From Coprobacter fastidiosus (GTDB lineage: Bacteria > Bacteroidota > Bacteroidia > Bacteroidales > Coprobacteraceae), in assembly GCF_030296935.1 (NCBI RefSeq), contig NZ_AP028032.1, positions 930,001 through 994,000 on the forward strand: a DNA stretch of 64,000 nucleotides, read 5' to 3'. A model generated the notes under the pieces. That model did not search any database. It saw only the letters and a program-made list of their open reading frames with translations, and was not told the origin of the DNA. The number at the start of each line of letters is the position of its first letter. Position 1 is the first letter of the stretch. This document shows, piece after piece, positions 52,115 through 60,328 of the stretch. A program made the position numbers and the translations under genes.

Positions 52115-52681
52115 ATGAAAAATATATTGATAGTATCGGGACACCCTGATTTAAATAATTCATTCGCAAATAAAAATATATTGGAAGAACTGAACAGTCT
52201 GTTACCTGAAGCAGAGTTTGCTTATTTAGACAAATTATATCCGGATTTCCGTATAGATATAGAAACAGAACAAAAACGGCTGCTTCGTGCAGATATTATC
52301 GTCTTCCAATTTCCTCTATTCTGGTATAGTGCACCTTCTCTACTGCATCGTTGGATAGAACAAACGTTTGTACACGGTTTTTCTCACGGGCGAACAGGAG
52401 ACAAGCTGAAAGGCAAAAAGTTGATACTTTCTTTCACTTCCGGTGCTCCAGAGGAAATGTACTGTTACGGCGGATTACAAAATTATCCTATCGAAGATTT
52501 TCTTCCGCCCTATAAACAGCTGGCCAATCTATGCGGATTGCAATGGGAAGGCTATATATATAGCGGAGGCCTCTCTTACGCCAACCGGCATGATGAGAAG
52601 ATTCTGAGACAAATGAAAGACAAAGCCATTAATCACGCTTATTCATTGGTCGAGAAAATAAAAAACTTGGAAAATCCTTAA
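52115..52681 (+). CDS. NAD(P)H-dependent oxidoreductase (flavodoxin-fold, quinone reductase-like)
   Basis: 188 residues of the NQO1/YwrO/KefF-like family. The flavin-binding start is LIVSGHPDLNNSFANKNI, followed by IVFQFPLFWYSAPSLLHRWIEQTF and the substrate-side segment YCYGGLQNYPIEDFLPPYKQLANLCG. These reduce quinones or other electrophiles with two electrons. It is 20 bases after the aldo-keto reductase and completes the reductive detoxification cluster. Confidence 0.9.
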   Translation: MKNILIVSGHPDLNNSFANKNILEELNSLLPEAEFAYLDKLYPDFRIDIETEQKRLLRADIIVFQFPLFWYSAPSLLHRWIEQTFVHGFSHGRTGDKLKGKKLILSFTSGAPEEMYCYGGLQNYPIEDFLPPYKQLANLCGLQWEGYIYSGGLSYANRHDEKILRQMKDKAINHAYSLVEKIKNLENP

Positions 52682-52740
52682 ATATTTTCCGATTAAGAAA
52701 TTATTATTTTCAAAACAGAGCCGAGTGAAATTTAGACTCT
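52678..52740. repeat. Short deletion derivative of the MITE-like repeat
   Basis: CTTAAATATTTTCCGATTAA (left-end-like) is followed within 45 bases by CGAGTGAAATTTAGACTCT (right-end-like); the core is missing. The rest of 52741-52928 shows nothing I can support. Confidence 0.4.
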
Positions 52741-52928
52741 TTATTCCTAATATAGGAGACATTATAGGCAACAAAATGTTGTCTATAATGTTTTCAAAAT
52801 TACATCCAAGAAATCAGATTCTGTTTTTTCAAAATCGATTTTCCAACATCATCTATTGACGGATTAAAAAAAATTATATTTATTTGCCACACTCAAAAAT
52901 AACCGTCAAAATACCCCTTAAATAAAAA

Positions 52929-53579
52929 ATGAAATACTCCTATCTGCTCTTAGATTTGGACGGGACTGTTACCGATTCAATGACTGGCATTACCCGATCG
53001 GTACAATATGCTCTGAAACATTTTGGAATTGAAATAAAAGAATTAAGCTTGCTGCAACCGTTCATTGGTCCACCTCTCAAAGATTCTTTTAAAGAATTCT
53101 ATCATTTTACTGAAGAGCAAGCAACTCTTGCAACATCAAAATATCATGAATATTTTTCTTCAAAAGGAATATTCGAAAACGCAGTTTATCCCGGAATAAA
53201 AGATTTCTTACAGAAACAGAAAAAGGAAAACAAGCAAATATTATTAGCAACGTCTAAACCTGAAATTTTAGCCAAACAGATACTCGATCATTTTGAACTA
53301 TCATTCTATTTCGATTTTATAGGAGGCGCGACTTTTGATGACAGCCGATCTTCCAAGAAAGACGTCATTAACTACGTATTAGAAAACTGCCAACTCAAAA
53401 ACAAATTAGATAAATGTATCATGATCGGAGACCGGAAACACGATATAGAAGGAGCTAAGGCTAATCACATTTCTTCAGCAGGAGTCCTATATGGCTACGG
53501 TAGTAAGGAAGAACTCATACAGGCCAAAGCCGATTATATAGTCAAAGATTTAAAGGAACTGCAAACAGTACTTATCTAA
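52929..53579 (+). CDS. HAD-superfamily phosphatase (phosphoglycolate phosphatase-like)
   Basis: 216 residues. Motif I: LLLDLDGTVTDSMTGITRS; motif II: LLATSKPE; Lys in ILDHFELS..SSKKDVI; motif IV: CIMIGDRKHDIEGAKANHI. The cap resembles C1-type Gph/PGPase. The substrate may be a small phosphate ester. Its stop codon (53577-53579) overlaps the first base of the dispersed repeat. Confidence 0.9.
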   Translation: MKYSYLLLDLDGTVTDSMTGITRSVQYALKHFGIEIKELSLLQPFIGPPLKDSFKEFYHFTEEQATLATSKYHEYFSSKGIFENAVYPGIKDFLQKQKKENKQILLATSKPEILAKQILDHFELSFYFDFIGGATFDDSRSSKKDVINYVLENCQLKNKLDKCIMIGDRKHDIEGAKANHISSAGVLYGYGSKEELIQAKADYIVKDLKELQTVLI

Positions 53580-53753
53580 GAGCCTGTCTAAATTTTCCGA
53601 TAAAAAATATTATCAGGTCATTTTTGCGCTTTCTTCCGGTCTTTTTTCCCGTTTTCCCTCGTCAAATAGCCCGCTATCATCCTCCTGAAAACAGAAAAAT
53701 ATCCTCGAAAGAAACTCTCAAATCTGACCCGAGCAAAATTTACGACAGGCTCT
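53579..53753. repeat. Reference copy of a MITE-like dispersed repeat (175 bp)
   Basis: Ends are inverted: AGAGCCTGTCTAAATTTT (left) and the complement of AAAATTTACGACAGGCTCT (right) share AGAGCCTGTC and TAAATTTT, with one extra base between them. The core is T- and C-rich and carries no reading frame. Related copies or fragments occur at 59751-59925, 48160-48289, 27239-27275, 37351-37387, 11570-11619, 52678-52740 and 63255-63392. No transposase is present in the window. The pattern fits a non-autonomous miniature element. Confidence 0.7.
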
Positions 53754-53798
53754 AAAAGTGAAAACTCAAAGAACCTTGCCCAAAATTTTCATAATGCA

Positions 53799-54425
53799 TC
53801 AAGGCTTTTTTACTCCTTTATATATCAACACCCCTAATACTAAAATACCCAAAGCTATAAAACCCCAAGAAAGCTCTTTACTATATTCTGCTACTTTACT
53901 CATTAACTGATCTTGAGGAACGACCGATTCGAGATAATATCCTATCACAGCTAATATGATATTCCAAAGACCTGCCCCTAATGTCGTATAAAGCAAGAAT
54001 GTAGACAACTTCATACGTGCAAGCCCGGCAGGTATAGAAATCAACTGCCTGACTGCAGGCACTAAACGTCCTACAAAAGTCGATATACGACCGTTATCAT
54101 CGAAAAATTTTTCTGCTTTCATAACAGATGCCTCATCAATCAAGCACATATGTCCGATACGGCTCGATGCAAATTTATATATCAAAGGACGTCCTATCCA
54201 CATCGCTAAATAATAATTCACTAAAGCTCCGATATTTGCTCCTAACGTCGCAAACAAAACCACTAGATAAATATTCAGTTCACCGGCAGCCGCCTTGTAT
54301 GCAGCAGGTGGAACTACAATCTCCGAAGGAAAAGGGATAAACGAACTTTCTATAGCCATTAATAAAGTAATAGTCCAATAATTCAAATGGTCAAGACACC
54401 ACTGTATAAAAGCCAATGACTCCAT
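53799..54425 (-). CDS. DedA-family membrane protein
   Basis: 208 residues. The family start ESSFIPFPSEIVVPPAA and FVGRLVPAVRQLISIPAGLARM are present, with five or six hydrophobic segments. DedA proteins are flippases or transporters for undecaprenyl phosphate and membrane lipids, needed for envelope stability. The Arg and acidic residues important in DedA (for example in GRLVPAVRQ) are kept. The gene ends 45 bases after the dispersed repeat. Confidence 0.92.
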   Translation of the reverse strand: MESLAFIQWCLDHLNYWTITLLMAIESSFIPFPSEIVVPPAAYKAAAGELNIYLVVLFATLGANIGALVNYYLAMWIGRPLIYKFASSRIGHMCLIDEASVMKAEKFFDDNGRISTFVGRLVPAVRQLISIPAGLARMKLSTFLLYTTLGAGLWNIILAVIGYYLESVVPQDQLMSKVAEYSKELSWGFIALGILVLGVLIYKGVKKP

Positions 54426-54525
54426 ATATTATCTTTTAATTATTTTGCAAAGATAACCAGCGAATTAGCCATTCATGTTTCATTCATAATGCATTTATAT
54501 TACATTTTTATTACAAAAACACATA

Positions 54526-55449
54526 TTACCTATTACGGTTAGCTGCATACAACCCATCTATAATGCCATCAGCCAGTCCGATCACAGGCACATAAATGTA
54601 TTCAGAATGGAGAATTTCTGCTATCGTCAGAAATATTTCGGATGCCGGAACAATAACATCTGCCCGATCGGGTTTCAAATTAAATACTTGCATACGTTCT
54701 TCGAACGAAAGCAACTTAAGTTTCTCATAAAGAGACTTCAATACTATAACCGATATGCGCTGTCGTTTCTTATCGGTTTTCTCTGCCAAACGATACAATT
54801 TATTGATATTCCCACCTGAACCGATAATATTAGTTCCGAGATAGTTTTCCGACAATGTTTTCATATCGGCTTCAAGACGTTTCCACTCTTCAAAATCTAC
54901 CGCATCATTTAACATGCGCACTGTTCCTATATTATAAGATTTAGAGCATACCAACTCTCCTTTTATCAATAAATTGACCTCTGTACTTCCACCACCGACA
55001 TCCACATACATATAATTCCCATGCCGGTCTTCCATACACTCTATATGGTTATTATAGACCATACGGGCTTCTTCCTGTCCCGTAATAATTTCAATTTTAA
55101 TTCCGGTTTTTTTCTCTATCATTTTAATAATATCTTTCCCGTTGACAGCATCCCGCATTGCAGAAGTTGCGCAGGCTCGATAGTCTGCGACATCATATAT
55201 CTTCATTAAATGACGATACGATTTCATCAACCGAATCATATTCTTTTCTTTCTTTTCAGAGATACGTCCTTTAGAAAAGACATCAAATCCTAAACGAAGA
55301 GGTACACGAAGCAACAATACTTTCGAGAATTTTTTTTCAGAATTTTCGTTTATATGCTTAATAAGTAATCGCACCGCATTAGAACCTATATCAATAGCGG
55401 CATAATTCTTTTCGGATCGCTTATTTCTACTCTTATTTTCTTTATTCAT
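54526..55449 (-). CDS. ppx: Exopolyphosphatase / guanosine-pentaphosphatase family (Ppx/GppA)
   Basis: 307 residues from the ATG at 55449, which overlaps the ppk1 stop codon by 4 bases (ATGA). The actin-like ATPase fold has YAAIDIGSNAVRLLI, ATSAMRDAVNG, GQEEARMVYNNH and YVDVGGGSTEV. Only the N-terminal two domains of E. coli Ppx are present, as is normal for the shorter GppA/Ppx of Bacteroidota. With Ppk1 it controls the level of polyphosphate and possibly (p)ppGpp. Confidence 0.92.
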   Translation of the reverse strand: MNKENKSRNKRSEKNYAAIDIGSNAVRLLIKHINENSEKKFSKVLLLRVPLRLGFDVFSKGRISEKKEKNMIRLMKSYRHLMKIYDVADYRACATSAMRDAVNGKDIIKMIEKKTGIKIEIITGQEEARMVYNNHIECMEDRHGNYMYVDVGGGSTEVNLLIKGELVCSKSYNIGTVRMLNDAVDFEEWKRLEADMKTLSENYLGTNIIGSGGNINKLYRLAEKTDKKRQRISVIVLKSLYEKLKLLSFEERMQVFNLKPDRADVIVPASEIFLTIAEILHSEYIYVPVIGLADGIIDGLYAANRNR

Positions 55450-57506
55450 TCTTGATTTTTTTCTAAATAACAATCATACAATGCACTTTGAGAACGAAAC
55501 GGGATATTGTCATCCGTAGTCCAAGAACTGTTTTTCCCAGTACCATCTATTACACGTCCTTGCAAAGTATCTCTCAATCCATAATCGATAATTTTTTTCA
55601 TTTCTTCCTTTATAGCTTGATCATACACCGGCGTTATGACTTCTATACGGTTATCCAAGTTACGGGGCATCCAATCAGCTGAACCGAGAAAAACTTTTTC
55701 CTTTCCTCCTGCTGCAAAAATAAATATGCGCGAATGCTCCAAATAACGATCGACAATACCGTTAATATGTATATTATCGCTTACTCCCCGCACTCCTGTA
55801 ATAAGAGAACAATTTCCTCGTACAAGCATATCTATCAACACTCCTTTTTGCGACGCTTCGTATAATTTATTTACGATAACAGGATCTGTTACATGATTTA
55901 TCTTAATCTTAATATACGCCGGTTTTCCCGCTTTTTTATTTTTTATCTCGTCATTGATAAGAGATAAAAACTTTCGCTTCATCTCATTCGGTGAAACCAA
56001 TAATTCTTTAAAACGAACAGGTATGTAAGGATATTCGATAAAATCGAATACGGAATTAACATCTTTCACAATACGTGGAGCTGAGGTCATCAACATACAA
56101 TCAGTGTAAGACCGTGCATTTCCTTCATGAAAATTTCCCGTACTTATACAAGCAATATCCGTACCTGTTTTCATTGAGATATGGGCAATTTTCGAATGTA
56201 CTTTCAAACCCTCCACTCCAAAAATCACTTTTATTCCTGCATCCTGCATCTTTTTCGACCATCCGATATTAGAAGCCTCATCAAAACGCGCAAGTAACTC
56301 GATAACAACAGTTACTTTCTTCCCATTACGAGCAGCACCGATCAAAGCTTTTACCACTTTCGACTCTTTAGCTAAACGATAAAGAGTTATTTTGATACCT
56401 TTTACCTGTTTATTTACCGCAGCTTCTTGCAATATCCGTATAAAAGAATCAAAACTGTGATAAGGAACATGTATAAAACGATCTTTTTTATGAATTTCAT
56501 CAAAAATACTTCCGGAAACAGAAAGTTCCTTCTTCAATATAGGAGGCCACAAAGGATATTTCAGATCTTTACGCCCGCAATCCGGGAAGTGCATCAAATC
56601 TTTATGATTCTGATAACGTCCACCTCCCAAAACAGTATCGAGACTGTCAAGATTTAATTTTTTCAATACCCTTTTCAAAAGATCTTTAGGCATCTCCATG
56701 TCATAAACGACACGCAAAGGCTCTCCTTTTTTACGGCTTTTGATTCCTTTGGATATTTTCTGAAGCATTCCGTTACGCAAATCGTTATCGATTTCCATCT
56801 CAGCATCACGAGTAAATTTAAAAGAGTACGCTTCAAAACGGACATAATCCAATCCATTAAAAATCAAAGATAAACAGCATCTGACTACATCATCGAGATA
56901 CATCAAAAAACTTTTCCCGTCTTTATCGGGTAACCGTACAAAACGCCCACAAACAGAAACCGGAAGTTCAAGCAATGCATATTCCGAAGTAGCGTTCGTA
57001 TTCTCTTTCGACAATTTTACAGCCAAATATATATCTTCATCAGTCTCACTGTCAAGTTGCTTTATTGCCGAAAACCAAACCGGAACAATAAAACCATTCA
57101 ATTTTTCCCAATAAAAAGAACGAATAAAACCGAGTTGCTCCTCATCTGCTTCCTTATCAGAAATCAAATAGATATTTTCACCGCGTAATTTCTCTGTCAC
57201 ATCCTTTACCGCCTTCTCATAATCCTTAGAATAACTGCCATTTAGTTTAGCTATACGCTTAATAAGTTGTTTGGCATTCTCTCTTTCCCGTAAAGCAGAG
57301 CGATCATTACATTCGGCAATCCGATTTTGAGTTGCCACACGTACCCGAAAAAATTCATCTAAATTATTAGAATAAATTCCCAAGAAAGCTAAACGTTCTA
57401 ACAAAGGAACATCTTCCTTGCAGGCTTCCTGAAGAATTCTTCGGTTAAAATACATCCAACTAATATCCCGGTCTAAGTAATATCGGCTTAACTTCTTATC
57501 TCCCAT
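55446..57506 (-). CDS. ppk1: Polyphosphate kinase 1
   Basis: 686 residues, the standard length. It makes polyphosphate from ATP. The N terminus reads YLDRDISWMYFNRRILQEA. The phospholipase-D-like catalytic histidines occur in LKVHSKIAHISM and in YLEHSRIFIFAAGG. ATP-site residues include KITLYRLAKESKVVKALI. It is the first gene of a two-gene operon with ppx and is divergent from the pyruvate oxidase gene. Confidence 0.96.
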   Translation of the reverse strand: MGDKKLSRYYLDRDISWMYFNRRILQEACKEDVPLLERLAFLGIYSNNLDEFFRVRVATQNRIAECNDRSALRERENAKQLIKRIAKLNGSYSKDYEKAVKDVTEKLRGENIYLISDKEADEEQLGFIRSFYWEKLNGFIVPVWFSAIKQLDSETDEDIYLAVKLSKENTNATSEYALLELPVSVCGRFVRLPDKDGKSFLMYLDDVVRCCLSLIFNGLDYVRFEAYSFKFTRDAEMEIDNDLRNGMLQKISKGIKSRKKGEPLRVVYDMEMPKDLLKRVLKKLNLDSLDTVLGGGRYQNHKDLMHFPDCGRKDLKYPLWPPILKKELSVSGSIFDEIHKKDRFIHVPYHSFDSFIRILQEAAVNKQVKGIKITLYRLAKESKVVKALIGAARNGKKVTVVIELLARFDEASNIGWSKKMQDAGIKVIFGVEGLKVHSKIAHISMKTGTDIACISTGNFHEGNARSYTDCMLMTSAPRIVKDVNSVFDFIEYPYIPVRFKELLVSPNEMKRKFLSLINDEIKNKKAGKPAYIKIKINHVTDPVIVNKLYEASQKGVLIDMLVRGNCSLITGVRGVSDNIHINGIVDRYLEHSRIFIFAAGGKEKVFLGSADWMPRNLDNRIEVITPVYDQAIKEEMKKIIDYGLRDTLQGRVIDGTGKNSSWTTDDNIPFRSQSALYDCYLEKNQE

Positions 57507-57757
57507 ATCATCGTATTTTCTGCAAAAGAAGAATACTTACGTTACAATTATATTACATATTTATAATAATACAATTAAATTCGGCACAAGTTCTTCTTTC
57601 ACAGCCAATAACTCCAAAATATAACCTCTTTTTACTATCAAAACTATTTTTCACGCCAAATCATATCTTTAAATTGCCAATATATGAAAACCATTCTCCC
57701 TGTCAAATGTTTTATATCTACGCAAAATCGTTATTATATAAACTTATAGAGATATTT

Positions 57758-59497
57758 ATGGCACAAAAAGTAGCAGAACAAGTCGTTGACATGCTGGTCG
57801 ATACCGGAGTAAAGCGAATTTACGCTGTCACTGGAGACAGTTTGAATGAAATCAATGACGCAGTAAGACGAAATGAAAAAATAGATTGGATACATGTCCG
57901 TCATGAAGAAACAGGAGCTTTCGCCGCCGGAGCTGAAGCCCAAATAACCGGTAATATCGCTTGCTGTGCTGGAAGCAGCGGACCGGGACATGTGCATCTG
58001 ATAAACGGAATATATGATGCTCATCGTTCCAATGCTCCAGTAATAGCAATAGCCTCAACAATCGCCACCCATGAATTCGGCACTAAATACTTTCAAGAAA
58101 CAAATACGATAAAATTATTCGATGATTGCAGCTATTACAACGAAATAGCGACAACCGCACAGCAATTGCCGAGAATGATGCAAGCTGCAATTCAAACAGC
58201 TATTTCAAAAAAAGGCGTTTCTGTCATCGGGTTACCCGGAGACTTAACTTCTCAGAAAGTTGCCAACATAGATTCTTCTAACACGCCTTATCACACACAA
58301 CCCGTTGTTTCTCCCCAGATTACAAAAATAAAAAAAATTGCTTCTTTATTGAACAAAGCGAATAAAATCACCATCTTTTGCGGTATAGGTGCACAAAATG
58401 CTCATGACGAAGTAGTCGAATTGTCACAATCTTTAAATGCACCTGTCGCATATTCGTTTAAAGGGAAAATGGGAATTCAACATAATAATCCGAATGAAGT
58501 AGGCATGACCGGACTATTGGGCTTGCCATCAGGATATTATAGTATGCAAGAAGCGGAAATATTATTATTGTTAGGCACGGATTTCCCATATACCCCCTTT
58601 ATGCCCGAAAACAGTTATATCATCCAAGTCGATATCCGAGCTAATCGCATAGGAAGAAGAGCGAAAGTAAATATGGGTGTAGTCGGAGATGTTAAAGATA
58701 CTCTCAAAATACTAAACCCGCTTATAGAACCCAAAAAGGACGACAGTTTCCTTAAACGGCATTTGAAAATATACGAAACCGTAAAAAAGAATCTCAATAC
58801 TTATGTCACAAACAAAGGTGCGGAAAACAAGATACATCCCGAATATGTAATGCATCTTATCAATAAAAAAGCCGATGAAAATGCCATATTTACCGTAGAT
58901 ACAGGGATGACTTGCGTATGGGGAGCTCGTTATCTGGAAAGTACCGGAAAACGAACGATGTTAGGCTCATTTAATCACGGATCAATGGCAAATGCTATGC
59001 CTCAAGCAATCGGCGCTGCATTGGCTGCTCCCGAACGGCAAATTATAGCCCTGTGCGGTGATGGCGGACTTTCTATGCTCTTGGGAGATTTAGAAACAAT
59101 TGTACAGTATAAACTCCCTGTAAAAATCATAGTGTTTAACAACAGGGCTTTAGGAATGGTAAAATTAGAAATGGAAGTAGCCGGACTCCCTGACAACCAA
59201 ACGAATATGCTGAATCCTGACTTTGAACTTGTAGCTAAGGCTATGGGTATGACCGGGTTTACCGTACGACATCCTGACAATGTAGAATCTGTTCTCGAAT
59301 CGGCGATGAAAACAGATGGTCCGGTATTAGTAAATATTATGACCGATCCTAATGCTTTAGCAATGCCCCCCAAAATAGAGTTCGACCAAATGCTCGGATT
59401 TGCACAATCTATGTACAAACTAATTTTGAATGGAAGAACAAAAGAAGTCATGGAAACGATAAATTCCAATATAAAACATTGGAAAGAAGCTTTATGA
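57758..59497 (+). CDS. poxB: Pyruvate oxidase / pyruvate dehydrogenase (quinone), PoxB-like
   Basis: 579 residues from the ATG at 57758 (MAQKVAEQVVDMLVDTGVKRIYAVTGDSL); the open frame from 57674 adds a segment not found in the family. ThDP-dependent three-domain enzyme: the Glu-containing RHEETGAFAAGAEAQ, the FAD/Rossmann middle domain, and the C-terminal ThDP/Mg motif GDGGLSMLLGDLETIVQYKLPVKIIVFNN. PoxB in E. coli decarboxylates pyruvate to acetate and CO2 and donates electrons to quinone; a short amphipathic C-terminal tail lets it bind membranes. The tail here (YKLILNGRTKEVMETINSNI) is compatible with that, but not proven. It stands alone, divergent from ppk1. Confidence 0.9.
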   Translation: MAQKVAEQVVDMLVDTGVKRIYAVTGDSLNEINDAVRRNEKIDWIHVRHEETGAFAAGAEAQITGNIACCAGSSGPGHVHLINGIYDAHRSNAPVIAIASTIATHEFGTKYFQETNTIKLFDDCSYYNEIATTAQQLPRMMQAAIQTAISKKGVSVIGLPGDLTSQKVANIDSSNTPYHTQPVVSPQITKIKKIASLLNKANKITIFCGIGAQNAHDEVVELSQSLNAPVAYSFKGKMGIQHNNPNEVGMTGLLGLPSGYYSMQEAEILLLLGTDFPYTPFMPENSYIIQVDIRANRIGRRAKVNMGVVGDVKDTLKILNPLIEPKKDDSFLKRHLKIYETVKKNLNTYVTNKGAENKIHPEYVMHLINKKADENAIFTVDTGMTCVWGARYLESTGKRTMLGSFNHGSMANAMPQAIGAALAAPERQIIALCGDGGLSMLLGDLETIVQYKLPVKIIVFNNRALGMVKLEMEVAGLPDNQTNMLNPDFELVAKAMGMTGFTVRHPDNVESVLESAMKTDGPVLVNIMTDPNALAMPPKIEFDQMLGFAQSMYKLILNGRTKEVMETINSNIKHWKEAL

Positions 59498-59519
59498 TGT
59501 GTTATCCACTAAATTTCAC

Positions 59520-59527
59520 TATCTTTG
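59520..59527 (+). promoter_or_regulatory. -7 box of the 64-residue protein gene
   Basis: TATCTTTG, 23 bases before the ATG at 59551. Confidence 0.5.
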
Positions 59528-59550
59528 CAGTCCGTTAATTTAATTCGGCG

Positions 59551-59745
59551 ATGAAAAAGAAAATGAAATTTACTCAAGAAGATTACCTCAAAGCTAACAG
59601 AAAAGCGAGCCGAGAGGAAGAAATCGAAAAACACGGACGTCCGGTTTCTTTTAATCGAATCCATGTCTCAAAAAAAGTATATAACCGAAAAAGGATTAAG
59701 GCAGGCGACAAAAACCTGCCTTATTTATTTGAAAAAGCTGCATGA
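59551..59745 (+). CDS. Small basic conserved-looking protein, 64 residues
   Basis: A highly charged 64-residue protein (MKKKMKFTQEDYLKANRKAS... ending LPYLFEKAA). It has no membrane segment or signal and is predicted to be basic and helical in its first half. It has its own consensus -7 box and a good start context. A hairpin, AAGGCAGG/CCTGCCTTA, lies at 59697-59723 within the last third of the gene. I recognise the pattern as a small hypothetical protein common in Bacteroidales but know no function. It is followed by a copy of the dispersed repeat. Confidence 0.7.
   Translation: MKKKMKFTQEDYLKANRKASREEEIEKHGRPVSFNRIHVSKKVYNRKRIKAGDKNLPYLFEKAA
59697..59723 (+). terminator. Hairpin inside the 3' end of the small protein gene
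   Basis: TAAGGCAGG (59697-59705) pairs with CCTGCCTTA (59715-59723), followed by TTTATTT. It could end a share of transcripts before the stop codon at 59745 or serve as a processing signal. Confidence 0.4.
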
Positions 59746-59750
59746 GATTT

Positions 59751-59925
59751 AGAGCCTATCTAAATTTGCCAATAAGAAAATATCATCAGGTCATTTTTGC
59801 GCTTTCTTCCGGTTTATTTTCCCGTTTTCCCTCGTCAAATAGCCCGCTATCATCCTCGTAAAGACAACAGAACATCCTCGAAGGAAGCTCCTAACCGACC
59901 CGTATAAAATTCAGGTAAACTCCCA
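59751..59925. repeat. Second full-length copy of the MITE-like repeat
   Basis: AGAGCCTATCTAAATTTGCC opens the copy, and its core (GGTCATTTTTGCGCTTTCTT, CCCTCGTCAAATAGCCCGCT) matches the 53579 copy almost exactly. The right end is decayed (TAAAATTCAGGTAAACTCC). It starts 6 bases after a stop codon. Confidence 0.7.
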
Positions 59926-60189
59926 AAGGAGATGTTTAAATTTTATTGAATATAAAAACAGAAGGCCGGTCTCTCCCGAGCCGGCCTTCCCAAACTTGAA
60001 ATATATCAAAAACAAGAAAGAGGATAGCTTATTCCAAGAATAAGCAAGGATAATAATACCAATGAAACACACAAAAAACAAGAATATCATAAATAGATAA
60101 AACTTAAAGCTTTCCACGTTATTCCAGACTACAATCTCTATTGTTCGTCTAATAAACGATCCTGTATCGCTTGTTTGACTATAAAACAT
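59911..60189 (-). CDS. Possible small membrane protein (92 aa), uncertain
   Basis: A minus-strand frame with a hydrophobic stretch (FYLFMIFLFFVCFIGIIILAYSW). It runs through the strong terminator at 59961-59989, which argues against the full reading. An overlapping 27-codon frame (60138-60221, MFIEKQLRDLECFIVKQ..) lies upstream. Either could be the product of a short minus-strand transcript, or neither. I do not recognise a family. The rest of 60190-60294 shows nothing. Confidence 0.25.
   Translation of the reverse strand: MFYSQTSDTGSFIRRTIEIVVWNNVESFKFYLFMIFLFFVCFIGIIILAYSWNKLSSFLFLIYFKFGKAGSGETGLLFLYSIKFKHLLWEFT
59955..59989 (-). terminator. Strong minus-strand terminator
   Basis: Minus strand GAAGGCCGG (59989-59981) pairs with CCGGCCTTC (59969-59961), followed by TGTTTTTATA. 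It ends an unidentified minus-strand transcript. Confidence 0.8.
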
Positions 60190-60294
60190 TCCAAATCTCT
60201 CAATTGTTTTTCAATAAACATTATTTAACAATGAAAACCGATTCAATCTTATGAAGATATTTTTTCCACCCGCTTCGACTGCAATAAAATCCGT

Positions 60295-60302
60295 TATATT
60301 TG
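60295..60302 (+). promoter_or_regulatory. -7 box of the formate/nitrite transporter gene
   Basis: TATATTTG, 27 bases before the ATG at 60329, with a TTCG 19 bases upstream. Confidence 0.65.
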
Positions 60303-60328
60303 CACTTTATTAAAAAACGGAACACATT

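Noticed and set aside
53579-53753. CRISPR array or tandem repeat
   Set aside because: The copies are dispersed rather than regularly spaced, and there are no cas genes.
53579-53753. Insertion sequence
   Set aside because: Inverted ends are present, but there is no transposase frame in any copy.
57674-57757. Longer N terminus for pyruvate oxidase
   Set aside because: The added residues precede the universal family start MAQKVAEQ and have no supporting ribosome-binding site.
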